Assembly: GCA_007741555.1 (NCBI GenBank)
Contig: CP036526.1
Span: 1,054,001 to 1,118,000, forward strand
DNA from: Stieleria marina
GTDB taxonomy: Bacteria; Planctomycetota; Planctomycetia; Pirellulales; Pirellulaceae
Direction: 5' to 3'
DNA: 64,000 nucleotides
Shown piece after piece: positions 25,637 to 34,302 of this stretch. A program made the translations under genes and the position numbers. The notes under the pieces were generated by a model. That model made no database searches. It had not been told where the DNA came from and worked only from the letters and a program-made list of their open reading frames with translations. Each line of letters opens with the position of its first letter. The stretch's first letter is position 1.

Positions 25637-26311
25637 ATGACCAAGAAACTGCTCGTGACCATTCCGCACTTTTGTGCGCCGTCGGATTCGCCCAACAATG
25701 CGGCGGCGAATCAAACGGCCTATGGTTCGGTTGCAGGATCGCCAGCACGCAGAATTCAAGCCTTTCAAGAGTGCTTGGATCAGTTGGCTCGCACGTTCGC
25801 GTATCCGGCGTATGCGTTGGACAATCGCACTGGTCTGATTGGCTCGGCCGCGTTCATTTTGCCGCCCGAGTGGGACGTAGAGATTCTGATCTGTGTTCAC
25901 GAAGAGAATCATTTGATCGATTCGGTGCGATTGCCCACGCAGGCGAATGTGATTCAGGTCGGGGGGCTTCCCCAAGAGCTTGGGTTTGCCTGCCATCGCG
26001 AAATGGCATCGCGGTTTCAGACATGCGATTTACTTTGTTACCTGGAAGACGACATCGTGATCACGGATCCTTCGTTCTTCGGCAAGCACGTTTGGTTTCA
26101 CAAGCTTGTCAACGATGGAGCGATCGTGCAGCCGAATCGTTTCGACGTGGATGGTGATTGGCGAAAAGTCTACGTGGACGGTCCGTTGCCAAAACGTCAT
26201 GTGATGCGATATGCCGATCTGAAAGTGCAGTCGGAGCTCACTGCGGAATATGGCTCGCGTCGGATTCGGTTTATGCGACCCAGCAATCTGATGTCGGCGT
26301 TTTTTTTCTGA
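25637..26311 (+). CDS. Glycosyltransferase-like protein, N-terminal part (frameshifted)
   Basis: The first 224 codons encode an N-terminal LLVTIPHF strand, then an EILICVHEEN segment. YLEDDIVITDPSFF near residue 135 resembles the DxD metal site of GT-A fold glycosyltransferases. The frame ends at a TGA just after a run of eight T (26300-26307). The frame that continues coherently (FFLNQTQLRKWVDSD) is reached by adding one T. The intact protein would be about 302 residues. The gene lies 14 bases after the TlpA-fusion gene and probably closes the MoxR-headed run. Family assignment is tentative. Confidence 0.55.
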   Translation: MTKKLLVTIPHFCAPSDSPNNAAANQTAYGSVAGSPARRIQAFQECLDQLARTFAYPAYALDNRTGLIGSAAFILPPEWDVEILICVHEENHLIDSVRLPTQANVIQVGGLPQELGFACHREMASRFQTCDLLCYLEDDIVITDPSFFGKHVWFHKLVNDGAIVQPNRFDVDGDWRKVYVDGPLPKRHVMRYADLKVQSELTAEYGSRRIRFMRPSNLMSAFFF

Positions 26312-26544
26312 ATCAGACTCAACTTCGCAAATGGGTTGATTCTGATGTGTTCGATGATCGGGACAGCTCGTATAGCAGTCCGCTAGAAAGGGCTCAAATC
26401 CTCGGGATGCTAAAGCTTTTTCGCGTGTACAAGCCGTCGTTTGCGAACGCATCATTCTTAGAAGTCGAACACTGCGATTCGCGGCTCACGCGGGCGCCGA
26501 CGCCTCGGCGCGGTTTGGACCAAGCGATCAAAGAATTCGGCTAG
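26308..26544 (+). pseudogene. C-terminal part of the glycosyltransferase-like gene, after the T-run frameshift
   Basis: The frame starting LNQTQLRKWVDSDVF continues for 78 codons to TAG at 26542-26544. It has protein-like sequence (LERAQILGMLKLFRVYKPSFANASFLEVEH) and no start codon of its own at the junction. Read with one extra T in the T8 run it joins the upstream frame as SAFFFLNQTQ. It may be a true pseudogene, a sequence error, or expressed through slippage on the homopolymer. Confidence 0.55.
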
Positions 26545-26657
26545 GCAGTTGTCTGCTCGTTCGCTGATTACAGCAACTGGCCAATGGCGCTGAATTTTTT
26601 TTGTTTAGCGTTTGTGGTTGGTGGCGAAAAAGTAGTCGCTGGGCACACGCCGCATCC

Positions 26658-27238
26658 GTGAGCCGCTGGCGCTAGCCACGGGCATTTATCAACGATGCAA
26701 TTCCGGTCGGAAACCGGAGAGGGCGACTGTTCCGCCGGATTAAGTGCTGATCGCGGGCCGTGTGTTTTTGGGATGCCGTAAAGGGCCCGTGGCTAGCGCC
26801 AGCGGCTAAGTTCGGAACTCCCCTCGTTCTTTCTTTGGGTTGGATGAAGTGTATTGTGGCGCCGTTTGGATCTCGTTTTCGTGAGCCGCTGGCGCTAGCC
26901 ACGGGCATTTATCAACGATGCAATTCCGGTCGGAAACCGGAGAGGGCGACTGTTCCGCCGGATTAAGTGCTGGTCGCGGGCCGCGTGTTTTGGGGATACC
27001 GCAAAGGGCCCGTGGCTAGCGCCAGCGGCTAAGTTCGGAACTCCCCTCGTTCTTTCTTTAGGTTGGATGAAGTGGATTGTGGTGTCGTGAGCCGCTGGCG
27101 CTAGCCACGGGCATATATCAACGACGCAAATCCGGTCGGAAACCAGAGAGGGCGACTGTTCCGCCGGATTAAGTGCTGGTCGCGGGCCGTGTGTTTTGGG
27201 ATACCGCAAAGGGCCCGTGGCTAGCGCCAGCGGCTAAG
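26658..27238. repeat. Tandem array of three long-form inverted repeats
   Basis: Copies lie at 26658-26810, 26881-27033 and 27087-27238. Each has the GCTGGCGCTAGCCACGGGC arms enclosing about 105 bases, which include TTCCGGTCGGAAACCGGA and GTTCCGCCGGATTAAGTGCT. Conserved spacers starting TTCGGAACTCCCCTCGTTC link them. Copies differ by only a few bases, so the array arose recently. The stretch 26545-27245 contains no convincing gene; open frames inside are repeat translations. Confidence 0.9.
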
Positions 27239-27245
27239 TTCAGAA

Positions 27246-28670
27246 TTACTTTTTTTTGACTTTCACTTCGATCTTTTCTGGCTCGACGGAATCGAGCAGA
27301 AAGCGAATGGAGGCTCGGTTTGGGTCGCTTTTTCCGTCTTCGGTATCGAAGATGTATTCCTCGTGCACCAGCATGATAGAGTCGCTCATCCCGATTGGCA
27401 GTCCCTTTAAAGTGACGTTTCCTTTCTCGATCGGCTGATCTGAAAATGGCGTTTTAAATCGAATGCGGTAATCAATCTGCTTCTTTTGATCGATCGGACG
27501 AATCTGGTTTTCAATCAACAAAAGCGAGTTGTTCTTTCGTCCCAAAATCGTAGATCCGCCCAGGTAATACTGTTGGTTGGGCCAGCTGGAAACTTTGCCC
27601 CCAGTAAATGGTTTTCCGTCCTGATCTGTGACGGCAACTTCCAAGGTACCCGTCTTTTCCATTTCGACAGTCGGATGGATGATGTCTTCATCAACCTCAA
27701 ACAATTGGCCTTTGACGAACGCGCGATGTTTCGGCTCGGTAACGGAAACCCAGTCATCGCAAACCGCGATAATTTGGACTTTCCCGCTGTGGGGAATCGA
27801 TTTCAAAACGAACGTGCCGTCTTCATTGATCGCTGTCCACTCTTTCCAAGTCACTGACGGATCTTGTTCATTCCAAGAATCGCCCGCCGGTTTGGGAGCG
27901 GTGCAGGTGATCGCAAATCCATTCTTAATTGGACGCGGGACGTTGTCGGACAACCTGCCTTCGACTCTTGTGCCCGGCTTCATTTTTAGGTTGCGAATTC
28001 GGACGGCTTGACTGGGGCGCACGCGGAGCGGCATGACGCTGCTGAAGAGAGTGGCTCCGTCGTCTTGTGGTTTTACCAGCATGGTTTGCCATGTGCCGTC
28101 GCTGGCCGCACCTGTTCGGCGACCACCGGTTGCCTTGTCATCAACCCAATAGGTGGGGTCGTAGGGGCCAGCGATCATGACGCCAAAATTCGAGATGGGT
28201 TGATTGTCATTGTCGACGGCAGAGAGGTTGATCTCGCAGCCCTTTTTGAGCGTCACTTCGGCTTTGTCGGGGCCCAGATCGAAGTGCACGATTTGCTGCA
28301 CGTATTCGTAATGACTGACTGAGAATGTGACCAAGCGAGTGGTCATCGTATGCGGTGTGGAGGCGACTTTTGCCGGGTATCGGACGACCGCACGGCCCTC
28401 CTTGTCGCTAATCACTGACTTGGGCAGACCTAGTTTTTCGCTGTTCCAATAGCCGTGGCCGCCGCCTTCCTGCATTCGCATGGCGTAAACCTTCACGGCA
28501 GCGTCTTCGACGGGTTTGCCGTCTTCGTCTTGCAACAGGACGACGAGGTCCGTCATGGTATTTTGGTCGATGCTCTTTGTCTCAATCGGGTTTTCAGGCG
28601 TGTCCGCATAGAGGCATGCGACACTGATCCAAAGAACCAAAACAGCGAAGCAACGAGTGGTGTGGGGCAT
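27246..28670 (-). CDS. Exported protein with Ig-like / carboxypeptidase-regulatory-like domains
   Basis: The product of 474 residues starts at ATG 28670, with a signal peptide (CFAVLVLWISVACLYAD). It then has beta-rich segments of the carboxypeptidase-regulatory or Ig-like type: LVVLLQDEDGKPVEDAAVKVYA near residue 35 and LEVAVTDQDGKPFTGGKVSSW near residue 345. No catalytic motif is seen, so it is likely an extracytoplasmic binding or structural protein. An in-frame TTG at 28709 would add 13 polar residues before the signal and is less likely. Its 3' end abuts the repeat array at 26658-27238. Confidence 0.6.
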   Translation of the reverse strand: MPHTTRCFAVLVLWISVACLYADTPENPIETKSIDQNTMTDLVVLLQDEDGKPVEDAAVKVYAMRMQEGGGHGYWNSEKLGLPKSVISDKEGRAVVRYPAKVASTPHTMTTRLVTFSVSHYEYVQQIVHFDLGPDKAEVTLKKGCEINLSAVDNDNQPISNFGVMIAGPYDPTYWVDDKATGGRRTGAASDGTWQTMLVKPQDDGATLFSSVMPLRVRPSQAVRIRNLKMKPGTRVEGRLSDNVPRPIKNGFAITCTAPKPAGDSWNEQDPSVTWKEWTAINEDGTFVLKSIPHSGKVQIIAVCDDWVSVTEPKHRAFVKGQLFEVDEDIIHPTVEMEKTGTLEVAVTDQDGKPFTGGKVSSWPNQQYYLGGSTILGRKNNSLLLIENQIRPIDQKKQIDYRIRFKTPFSDQPIEKGNVTLKGLPIGMSDSIMLVHEEYIFDTEDGKSDPNRASIRFLLDSVEPEKIEVKVKKK

Positions 28671-28825
28671 GGTCTGTGCCTTTTCGGAAATGCAATGTGA
28701 ACGAGCCAAACCAATTGTACCTCGCTGGTGGAGGCTCAGAGTGACCAGTCGGCTCAGCGAACAGAGAACGGAACGTCGTTGAAGTTCAAGGGTTTCGCCT
28801 GTTTCGGTTTGCGTTCAGGGCTTGG

Positions 28826-28839
28826 CAGCCTAAAGGCTG
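28826..28839. repeat. Small hairpin CAGCC-TAAA-GGCTG
   Basis: A five-base stem with a TAAA loop lies in the divergent gap before the SDR gene, within a GGCAGCCTAAAGGCTGTACT phrase that looks like a dispersed repeat. A TATACT (28870-28875) downstream is a candidate -10 box for the SDR gene. Confidence 0.4.
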
Positions 28840-28917
28840 TACTCCAACGGGTTCGTTTACGGGAGGTGTTATACTGTTTGCGATCTGTGACCGCGGGACT
28901 ACGAAGGGAGACTACGT

Positions 28918-29946
28918 TTGACGAATGCGATTGATGATGTCGCCGAGCTTGAGAATCTGCTTAGCGAACCGACCGACTACGTGATCAATTCGTTGGCAGC
29001 TGCGCCGGGCGATACGATCCTGTTGGGTGTCGGCGGAAAAATGGGGCCGACGCTGACGCGAATGCTGGTGCGCGCGTGTCAGGCGGCGGGTGATAAACGC
29101 AAGATCATTGCTGTTAGCCGGTTCAGTAGTGCATCGGCAAAGCAGTCGTTGTCGGATCTGGGGGTGGAAACGATCGCTGGCGATCTGTTGGCCGACGGTT
29201 TCGTGGACCAATTGCCTGATGCTGACAACGTCATTCACATGACGGGCATGAAGTTCGGTACGGGCACGAATGCGGCTGCGACTTGGGCAATGAATACTTA
29301 TCTGCCGACGTTGGTTTGTCACCGCTATCGTCAATCGCGAATCATGGCGTTTTCGACGGGCAATGTTTATCCGCATGTCAGTGTCGACGGTGATTGGTCG
29401 CGCGAAGACGACGATTTGTTGCCGGTGGGTGAATATGGCATGTCGGCGCTCGGACGCGAGCGGATGTTTCAATACTTTAGCGATACCTATCAGATTCCGA
29501 CGTCTCTCGTTCGATTGAACTACGCCGTCGAAATGCGTTACGGTGTGTTGGTCGACATTGCTCGCCAAGTTCACTCGGGTGAGACAATTGACTTGTCGAT
29601 GGGTTACGCCAACGTGATCTGGCAGGGGGACGCCAACGCATTGGCGATTGCCGCATTGGCCGATGCGAGCGTGCCAGCGAAGGCAATCAATGTGGCAGGT
29701 CCTGAATTGGTTTGTGTGGAAACAGTTGCCAATCAGTTTGCGGAGCTGTTTGGCTTGGAGGCGAAGTTCTCAGGGCATGCCGCGCCGACAGCCTTGTTGA
29801 ACGATGGCAGCGCCGCGCACGCGAGATCCGACAAGCCTCGCGTGACTTTGGAGCAAATGATTCAGTGGATCGCGGACTGGATTTCACGTGATCAACCGTC
29901 TCTTGATAAACCGACACATTTTGAAGTCCGTAGTGGGAAGTTTTAA
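28918..29946 (+). CDS. NAD(P)-dependent epimerase/dehydratase-like (extended SDR)
   Basis: The product of 342 residues has a Rossmann start, ILLGVGGKMGPTLTRML near residue 37, and the VIHMTGM strand of extended SDR proteins. The usual YxxxK catalytic pair is altered: the sequence is EYGMSALGRERMF, with Ala where Lys is expected. A different catalytic scheme or a non-classical role is possible. The start is TTG at 28918, supported by AAGGGAG eight bases upstream. The next gene, a DHDPS-family enzyme, begins six bases after its stop, suggesting one pathway, perhaps sugar-acid or amino-sugar catabolism (inference). Confidence 0.75.
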   Translation: MTNAIDDVAELENLLSEPTDYVINSLAAAPGDTILLGVGGKMGPTLTRMLVRACQAAGDKRKIIAVSRFSSASAKQSLSDLGVETIAGDLLADGFVDQLPDADNVIHMTGMKFGTGTNAAATWAMNTYLPTLVCHRYRQSRIMAFSTGNVYPHVSVDGDWSREDDDLLPVGEYGMSALGRERMFQYFSDTYQIPTSLVRLNYAVEMRYGVLVDIARQVHSGETIDLSMGYANVIWQGDANALAIAALADASVPAKAINVAGPELVCVETVANQFAELFGLEAKFSGHAAPTALLNDGSAAHARSDKPRVTLEQMIQWIADWISRDQPSLDKPTHFEVRSGKF

Positions 29947-29952
29947 GCTGAC

Positions 29953-30999
29953 ATGAACGAAAAGATTTCTGAAGTCCTGCACCGTGGTGTTGTGATTCCG
30001 GCGCATCCCTTGGCGCTGGACGCTGATCGCCAGTTGGACGAACGTGGCCAGCGTGCTCTTGCGCGGTACTACCTTGCCGCTGGGGCGGGTGGTCTAGCTG
30101 TCGGTGTGCATACAACGCAATTTGCCATTCACGATCCGTCTGTCGGTTGGTACGAACGCGTTTTAAAGATCGCCGCCGAAGAAATGGATCAAGCGGGAAG
30201 CGACGAAACGGTTCGCGTTGCCGGCATCATTGGGGATACGAAGCAGGCCGCTGGTGAAGCTGCGTTGGCTGGTGAGCTCGGGTACCACAGTGGGTTGCTG
30301 GGTTTGTCGGCGATGCGTGGAGCGAGTGAAGATGAGTTGATCGAACACTGTCGCGCGGTGGCTGACGTGATTCCGGTGTTTGGGTTCTACTTGCAGCCCG
30401 GTATTGGCGGAATCGATTTGCCGTATTCGTTTTGGCGTCGATTTGTTGAAATCGACAATGTGATCGCGATCAAGATTGCGGCGTTCGATCGCTACAATAC
30501 GTTGGACGTGATCCGAGCTCTTTCGGATGCAGGCCGCGACGACATCGCGTTGTACACGGGCAATGATGATCATATCGTTGGCGACTTGATCAGTTGTTAT
30601 CGATTGATTGGCGATGACGGAGTGATGCGGCATCGCAGGTTCGCAGGTGGATTGCTTGGGCACTGGGCTGTGTGGACAAAGAGTGCCGTCGATTTGTTGT
30701 CGCAGTGCAAAGATTCAAAACAAGATGCGTCGCTGTTGCCGGAGCTATTGATTCGCAACGGCGAAGTGACCGATTGCAACGCGGTGCTGTTCGATGCGGC
30801 CAATGGATTTGTCGGCTGCATTCCTGGCATCATGGAAGTGCTTCGTCGGCAAGGTTTGGTGCAAACGAATTTGTGTATCGATCCGAACGAATGTTTGAGC
30901 CTAGGGCAGGCTGATCAGATCGATCGGATTTGCGCCGCTTATCCACACTTGACCGATGACGAGTTTGTCAAAGCGGGCCGAGCCGAGTGGTTGGCATAG
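29953..30999 (+). CDS. Dihydrodipicolinate synthase / N-acetylneuraminate lyase family protein
   Basis: The product of 348 residues is a TIM-barrel class I aldolase-like protein. The IPAHPLALD start, AGAGGLAVGVHTTQF near residue 45, GFYLQPGIGG near residue 145 and VIAIKIAAFDRY near residue 175, with the likely Schiff-base lysine, match the DapA/NanA family. The standard (S/T)GGTGE stretch is replaced, so the substrate is probably not aspartate semialdehyde. The tight link to the SDR gene suggests a carbohydrate-derived substrate. True DapA is expected elsewhere, nearer dapB. Confidence 0.75.
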   Translation: MNEKISEVLHRGVVIPAHPLALDADRQLDERGQRALARYYLAAGAGGLAVGVHTTQFAIHDPSVGWYERVLKIAAEEMDQAGSDETVRVAGIIGDTKQAAGEAALAGELGYHSGLLGLSAMRGASEDELIEHCRAVADVIPVFGFYLQPGIGGIDLPYSFWRRFVEIDNVIAIKIAAFDRYNTLDVIRALSDAGRDDIALYTGNDDHIVGDLISCYRLIGDDGVMRHRRFAGGLLGHWAVWTKSAVDLLSQCKDSKQDASLLPELLIRNGEVTDCNAVLFDAANGFVGCIPGIMEVLRRQGLVQTNLCIDPNECLSLGQADQIDRICAAYPHLTDDEFVKAGRAEWLA

Positions 31000-31160
31000 C
31001 CGGCATCATGCTGCGACGGATACCGTTTGATCTCTGTGCGTTATTGAGACCGATTTGGCTCGTGACAAGGAAATTTGCGTTGGTCGTGTCGTTGGTTGGG
31101 GCTTGGGGGCGATCCGCAGGTTCGCGATTGGAGAAGGGTTCTTTAGGGTTACGTCGGCCG

Positions 31161-31190
31161 GGCTACGTCAGTCGGAAACTGACGGCTACG
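31161..31190. repeat. Hairpin repeat overlapping the queC stop
   Basis: CGTCAGT (31166-31172) pairs with ACTGACG (31178-31184) around CGGAA, within the phrase GGCTACGTCAGTCGGAAACT. The right flank supplies the queC stop (CTA at 31186-31188 on the plus strand). It looks like a third dispersed repeat family. Confidence 0.6.
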
Positions 31191-31878
31191 TTGTTGGGTC
31201 GGTGAGCCCGTTTTCTTGGAAGCCTTTTTGACGCAATAGGCAGGCGTCGCAGTGACTGCAGGGTTTGCCGCCATCGAGCGGATCGTAGCAGGAAAGCGTA
31301 TCGCTGTAGTCGACCCCCAGCGAAAGCCCTTTGGCGATGATCTGTGCTTTGGTCAGATCAATCAGTGGCGTATGGATCGTCATGCGGTCCGTGTCAGTCA
31401 CGCCGGACTTGGTCGCCAGGTTGGCCATCACCTGAAACGCTTCGATGAACTCGCTTCGGCAGTCGGGATAGCCGCTGTAGTCGAGTGCGTTGACGCCAAT
31501 GAAGATGTCGTGCGAGCCAAGCGTTTCGGCCAAGGCCAGAGCGAGCGAAAGGAAGACCGTGTTTCTGGCGGGAACATAGGTCACGGGAATCTCGCTCCCC
31601 ATCTCTTCGACGCTATCGGCTTTGGGGACCGCAATCGCCGAATCCGTCAGCGCCGATCCTCCGAACTGGGCCAGGTTGATGTCGACGATACGGTGGGAAG
31701 CAGCACCAAGCGTCGCGGCGATTTTTTCGGCTCGTTCCAGTTCGTACTGATGACGTTGGCCATAGCGAAAGCTAATCGCGTGCGGCGCGAAACCGGTGCT
31801 GTTGGCGATTGCCAAACAAGTTGCACTATCGAGCCCACCCGAAAGCAGAACGACAGCAGGACGTGGGGAGTTAGTCAC
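31186..31878 (-). CDS. queC: 7-cyano-7-deazaguanine synthase
   Basis: The product of 230 residues makes preQ0 from 7-carboxy-7-deazaguanine, ammonia and ATP in queuosine synthesis. The ATP-pyrophosphatase loop is SGGLDS at residues 13-18. The [12 protein letters not shown] segment follows, and the C-terminal zinc site is [17 protein letters not shown], near residue 200. The start is GTG at 31878. It overlaps the start-proximal HD nuclease gene's 3' end by eight bases, so the two are probably co-transcribed with the nuclease first. Its stop lies within a hairpin repeat. Confidence 0.93.
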   Translation of the reverse strand: MTNSPRPAVVLLSGGLDSATCLAIANSTGFAPHAISFRYGQRHQYELERAEKIAATLGAASHRIVDINLAQFGGSALTDSAIAVPKADSVEEMGSEIPVTYVPARNTVFLSLALALAETLGSHDIFIGVNALDYSGYPDCRSEFIEAFQVMANLATKSGVTDTDRMTIHTPLIDLTKAQIIAKGLSLGVDYSDTLSCYDPLDGGKPCSHCDACLLRQKGFQENGLTDPTT

Positions 31879-32854
31879 GATTCTTCCAGAGTTTGCGTCC
31901 GATCGATGGATTGTAATTGGTCCAGTTGCCGTCCGCCGCGACGTCGGATTCGATCACGCTGGTGTAGGCAGTGATCTTTGCATCCAAGTTGTCGATATGG
32001 TGCAGTGCGACAGCTTCCAGGGTGACGGGCAGCTTGGGGCTGCCGTATTCGAGTTGTCCGTGATGGCTGACGACCAAGTGCTCCAGATGCAGTTTCAATT
32101 CATCTGGAAAACGATCGTTGCTGTCCGTCTGCAATGATCGGATTTTTTCGTCCAACATTTGGATGCCGATCACAATGTGGCCCAGCATTTGTCCACGGTC
32201 GGTGTAAGAGATTTCGCCGCCGGAGGACAGTTCTTCGATTTTGCCAAGATCGTGTAAGAACGCGCCGAACATCAATAGCTCGGTGTCCATTTGTGGGTAG
32301 CGAGGACCGATCGCTTGGCACATTTCCATCAAGTCGATGGTGTGTCGCAGTAGGCCGCCGGGGTAGGCGTGATGATTCGACACGGCCGCGGCTGCGGATT
32401 TTAGACGACCAAGAAGATCCTCGTCGCCCAAGTAAGTTTCACCGAGAGCCCGCAAGTGAATGTTGCGGAGCCCACCGAGCAGTTCGCGAAGTCGTGTCTC
32501 CAATTGATCGGCGGCGGCGGCGTCGAATCGTTCGAATTCGGAGAGTTCGATTTCTGATGGATCCATCCTTTCGATCGAAGTCACGATGACTTGCAAGTTA
32601 CCGTTGTGAATTTGTGTCCGACCTTTGCAGAACACGTAGTCACTGCGATCAAACGATTCGAACATCTTTTCGTCCGCGTTCCACATCATGCCCGCGATTG
32701 TTCCGGACTGATCCGAGAGTTTCATCAAGATGTATTTGCCACCTTGCCGATTGACTCGCAGTTGTTTGTCAGCGGCTTGGAAAGCTTGTTCAAAGGACTG
32801 TCCGTCGTTCAGGTCGACGATCGGCGTGCGATTCACAGCAGACTCAGGAGGCAA
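31871..32854 (-). CDS. YhaM-like 3'-5' exoribonuclease (OB-fold plus HD domain)
   Basis: The product of 327 residues has an N-terminal OB-type nucleic-acid-binding region ([20 protein letters not shown]). It is followed by an HD phosphohydrolase domain with [15 protein letters not shown] and [14 protein letters not shown], which carry the metal-binding His and Asp residues. This is the layout of YhaM and CBF1-like exoribonucleases. It overlaps queC by eight bases. TTG at 32854 is the furthest start; GTG at 32836 is an alternative and neither has a clear ribosome binding site. RNA substrate is inferred from the family. Confidence 0.8.
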   Translation of the reverse strand: MPPESAVNRTPIVDLNDGQSFEQAFQAADKQLRVNRQGGKYILMKLSDQSGTIAGMMWNADEKMFESFDRSDYVFCKGRTQIHNGNLQVIVTSIERMDPSEIELSEFERFDAAAADQLETRLRELLGGLRNIHLRALGETYLGDEDLLGRLKSAAAAVSNHHAYPGGLLRHTIDLMEMCQAIGPRYPQMDTELLMFGAFLHDLGKIEELSSGGEISYTDRGQMLGHIVIGIQMLDEKIRSLQTDSNDRFPDELKLHLEHLVVSHHGQLEYGSPKLPVTLEAVALHHIDNLDAKITAYTSVIESDVAADGNWTNYNPSIGRKLWKNRD

Positions 32855-33410
32855 AAAGGGCAGGGGAGGATGGCGTTAAAACGACAAGAATGGCGTCCAT
32901 GCCGGGGGTTTGGCAAGGCCCGAGAGGAGGCGAGACGTGCGGCGACGAGAGTTCTGTCGCAATCGAGTCCTTGCCGCCGGGCGTGAGGGCATTGCAATCA
33001 CATTTAGAAGCATTGATCTGCCTAGTCCTGGATCTTCCTGGCCCGAGATCTACGTAGTCCGAATATCGCCGCCGATGTATGGCAGAGGAAATCACGCGAA
33101 TTCTCGTTCGTGCTTTGCGTTGCCCGTGACCTCCTCTCAGAATCACGGTATGCCCTGGTCGGCAGCGGCCTACTTTTGTCGGCAGAAATCTTACGATTGT
33201 CATCAGGAACGCGGCCACATTTGAAATCGCGACCACAGAGATCGACAAATAAACGAAGCTGATCAACTAGCTTTCTGATCGGTTATTGACACGGAAAACA
33301 CGCGGTATTGCTTGCACGGGGAACGTCGCTACATCATGCTATGAGGCTTGTCGCGACAAAAACTGATTCGAGATCGCGGGATACTCATCTCTTTGGATTT
33401 TCGCAGCTCT
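32855..33410. other. Divergent intergenic region
   Basis: About 550 bases lie between the YhaM-like gene and the sigma-like gene. No convincing gene is seen; a 140-codon minus-strand frame with a hydrophobic start has no ribosome binding site and an Arg-rich shadow-like composition. TTGACA at 33286-33291 is a possible -35 box for the plus-strand gene, but no matching -10 box is at the right distance. Confidence 0.4.
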
Positions 33411-34100
33411 ATGCTTGATTCCTCGTCTGACTCTGCACGGAAGTCGTCAGTTAATCTGGTGCGATCGTCCCATTCATGGACGGAAGCAGATAGCGCGGCC
33501 GGATTTGTGTTGCGATATTTGTCACCCATGCAGCGGCAGTTGACGTTGCTGCTGGGGTCCAAAGAACACGCTGACGAAGCATTGAAAATCTTGCTTGCTC
33601 ACTTGGTGCAGGCTGGATTCGGTGAACACAAACGCGGACGTCTGAGGGATTTTTTGGTCCGTGGTGTTCGTTCGTGTGCCAAAGCACGTTTGAACGACAT
33701 GCCCGAAGCGGAGCGAGCCGGAGTCGATCTGGGCAGTGTCACGCTTGGATCCAAGGAATGGTTGTCGTTTTGGCGAGATTGCATGCTGGAGCGAGCCTGG
33801 CGGGCTCTGGAACGCCACGAGCACAAACAACCAGATGTTCCGGTGTTTTCCGTGCTCAGTGTTGCCACTGAAAACCCAAAAGCAAGTTCCGAGGCAGTGG
33901 CAGCCAAGGTCAAAGAACAGTTCCAAATTGACTTGTCAGCTGTTCAGGTTGATCAAGTGTTGACACCCGCGCGAGCGTTGTTTGCCCAGCTGATCGCCGA
34001 CGAAATCGTCGAAACTCTGCAGAGTCCCACCAAGAACGACGTCAAGGAAGAGATTAAGCTGCTGGGCATGGCTCATGCGTTCAACGGGGTCGCCGTTTGA
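33411..34100 (+). CDS. Divergent ECF sigma-factor-like protein
   Basis: The product of 229 residues is not clearly recognised. Its layout resembles planctomycete ECF-type proteins: an N-terminal helical part (FVLRYLSPMQRQLTLLL), a region-2-like stretch (HADEALKILLAHLVQAGFGEHKRGRLRDFLVRGVRSCAKARLND), then an ERAWRALERHE linker. A possible region-4 helix pair (SSEAVAAKVKEQFQIDLSAVQVDQVL) precedes a final ALFAQLIADEIVETL helix. Similarity is by pattern only; DNA binding is unproven. ATG at 33411 is preferred over upstream TTG 33348. It precedes the cytochrome-domain gene by 200 bases. Confidence 0.4.
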   Translation: MLDSSSDSARKSSVNLVRSSHSWTEADSAAGFVLRYLSPMQRQLTLLLGSKEHADEALKILLAHLVQAGFGEHKRGRLRDFLVRGVRSCAKARLNDMPEAERAGVDLGSVTLGSKEWLSFWRDCMLERAWRALERHEHKQPDVPVFSVLSVATENPKASSEAVAAKVKEQFQIDLSAVQVDQVLTPARALFAQLIADEIVETLQSPTKNDVKEEIKLLGMAHAFNGVAV

Positions 34101-34302
34101 CCCTGTTTTCAGCATGCTGGAAACATTGGCGTGATCCGACGATACTAAGAACTCCGCTTTCTGCTTCACCAGACGTTCCTGAGTAAGTGAGTTTCGCGGC
34201 AGCAAGTCTCGCGGCCGTGTTTTTCGTTTGCGTCAGTGAATCTCGGGATGCCGCAGCGGACTCGCGTGCGTTCAGATTTCTACATCCAAGGATTTCGCCG
34301 AT

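Noticed and set aside
26672-27209. Minus-strand frames in the repeat array with nearly identical translations
   Set aside because: They repeat because the DNA repeats; no start signals and no known similarity.
26658-27238. CRISPR array
   Set aside because: Three long units with inverted arms and near-identical interiors; no short repeats with unique spacers and no cas genes.
32844-33266. 140-codon minus-strand frame with a hydrophobic start
   Set aside because: Arg/Ser-rich remainder, no ribosome binding site, and it overlaps the start of the YhaM-like gene.
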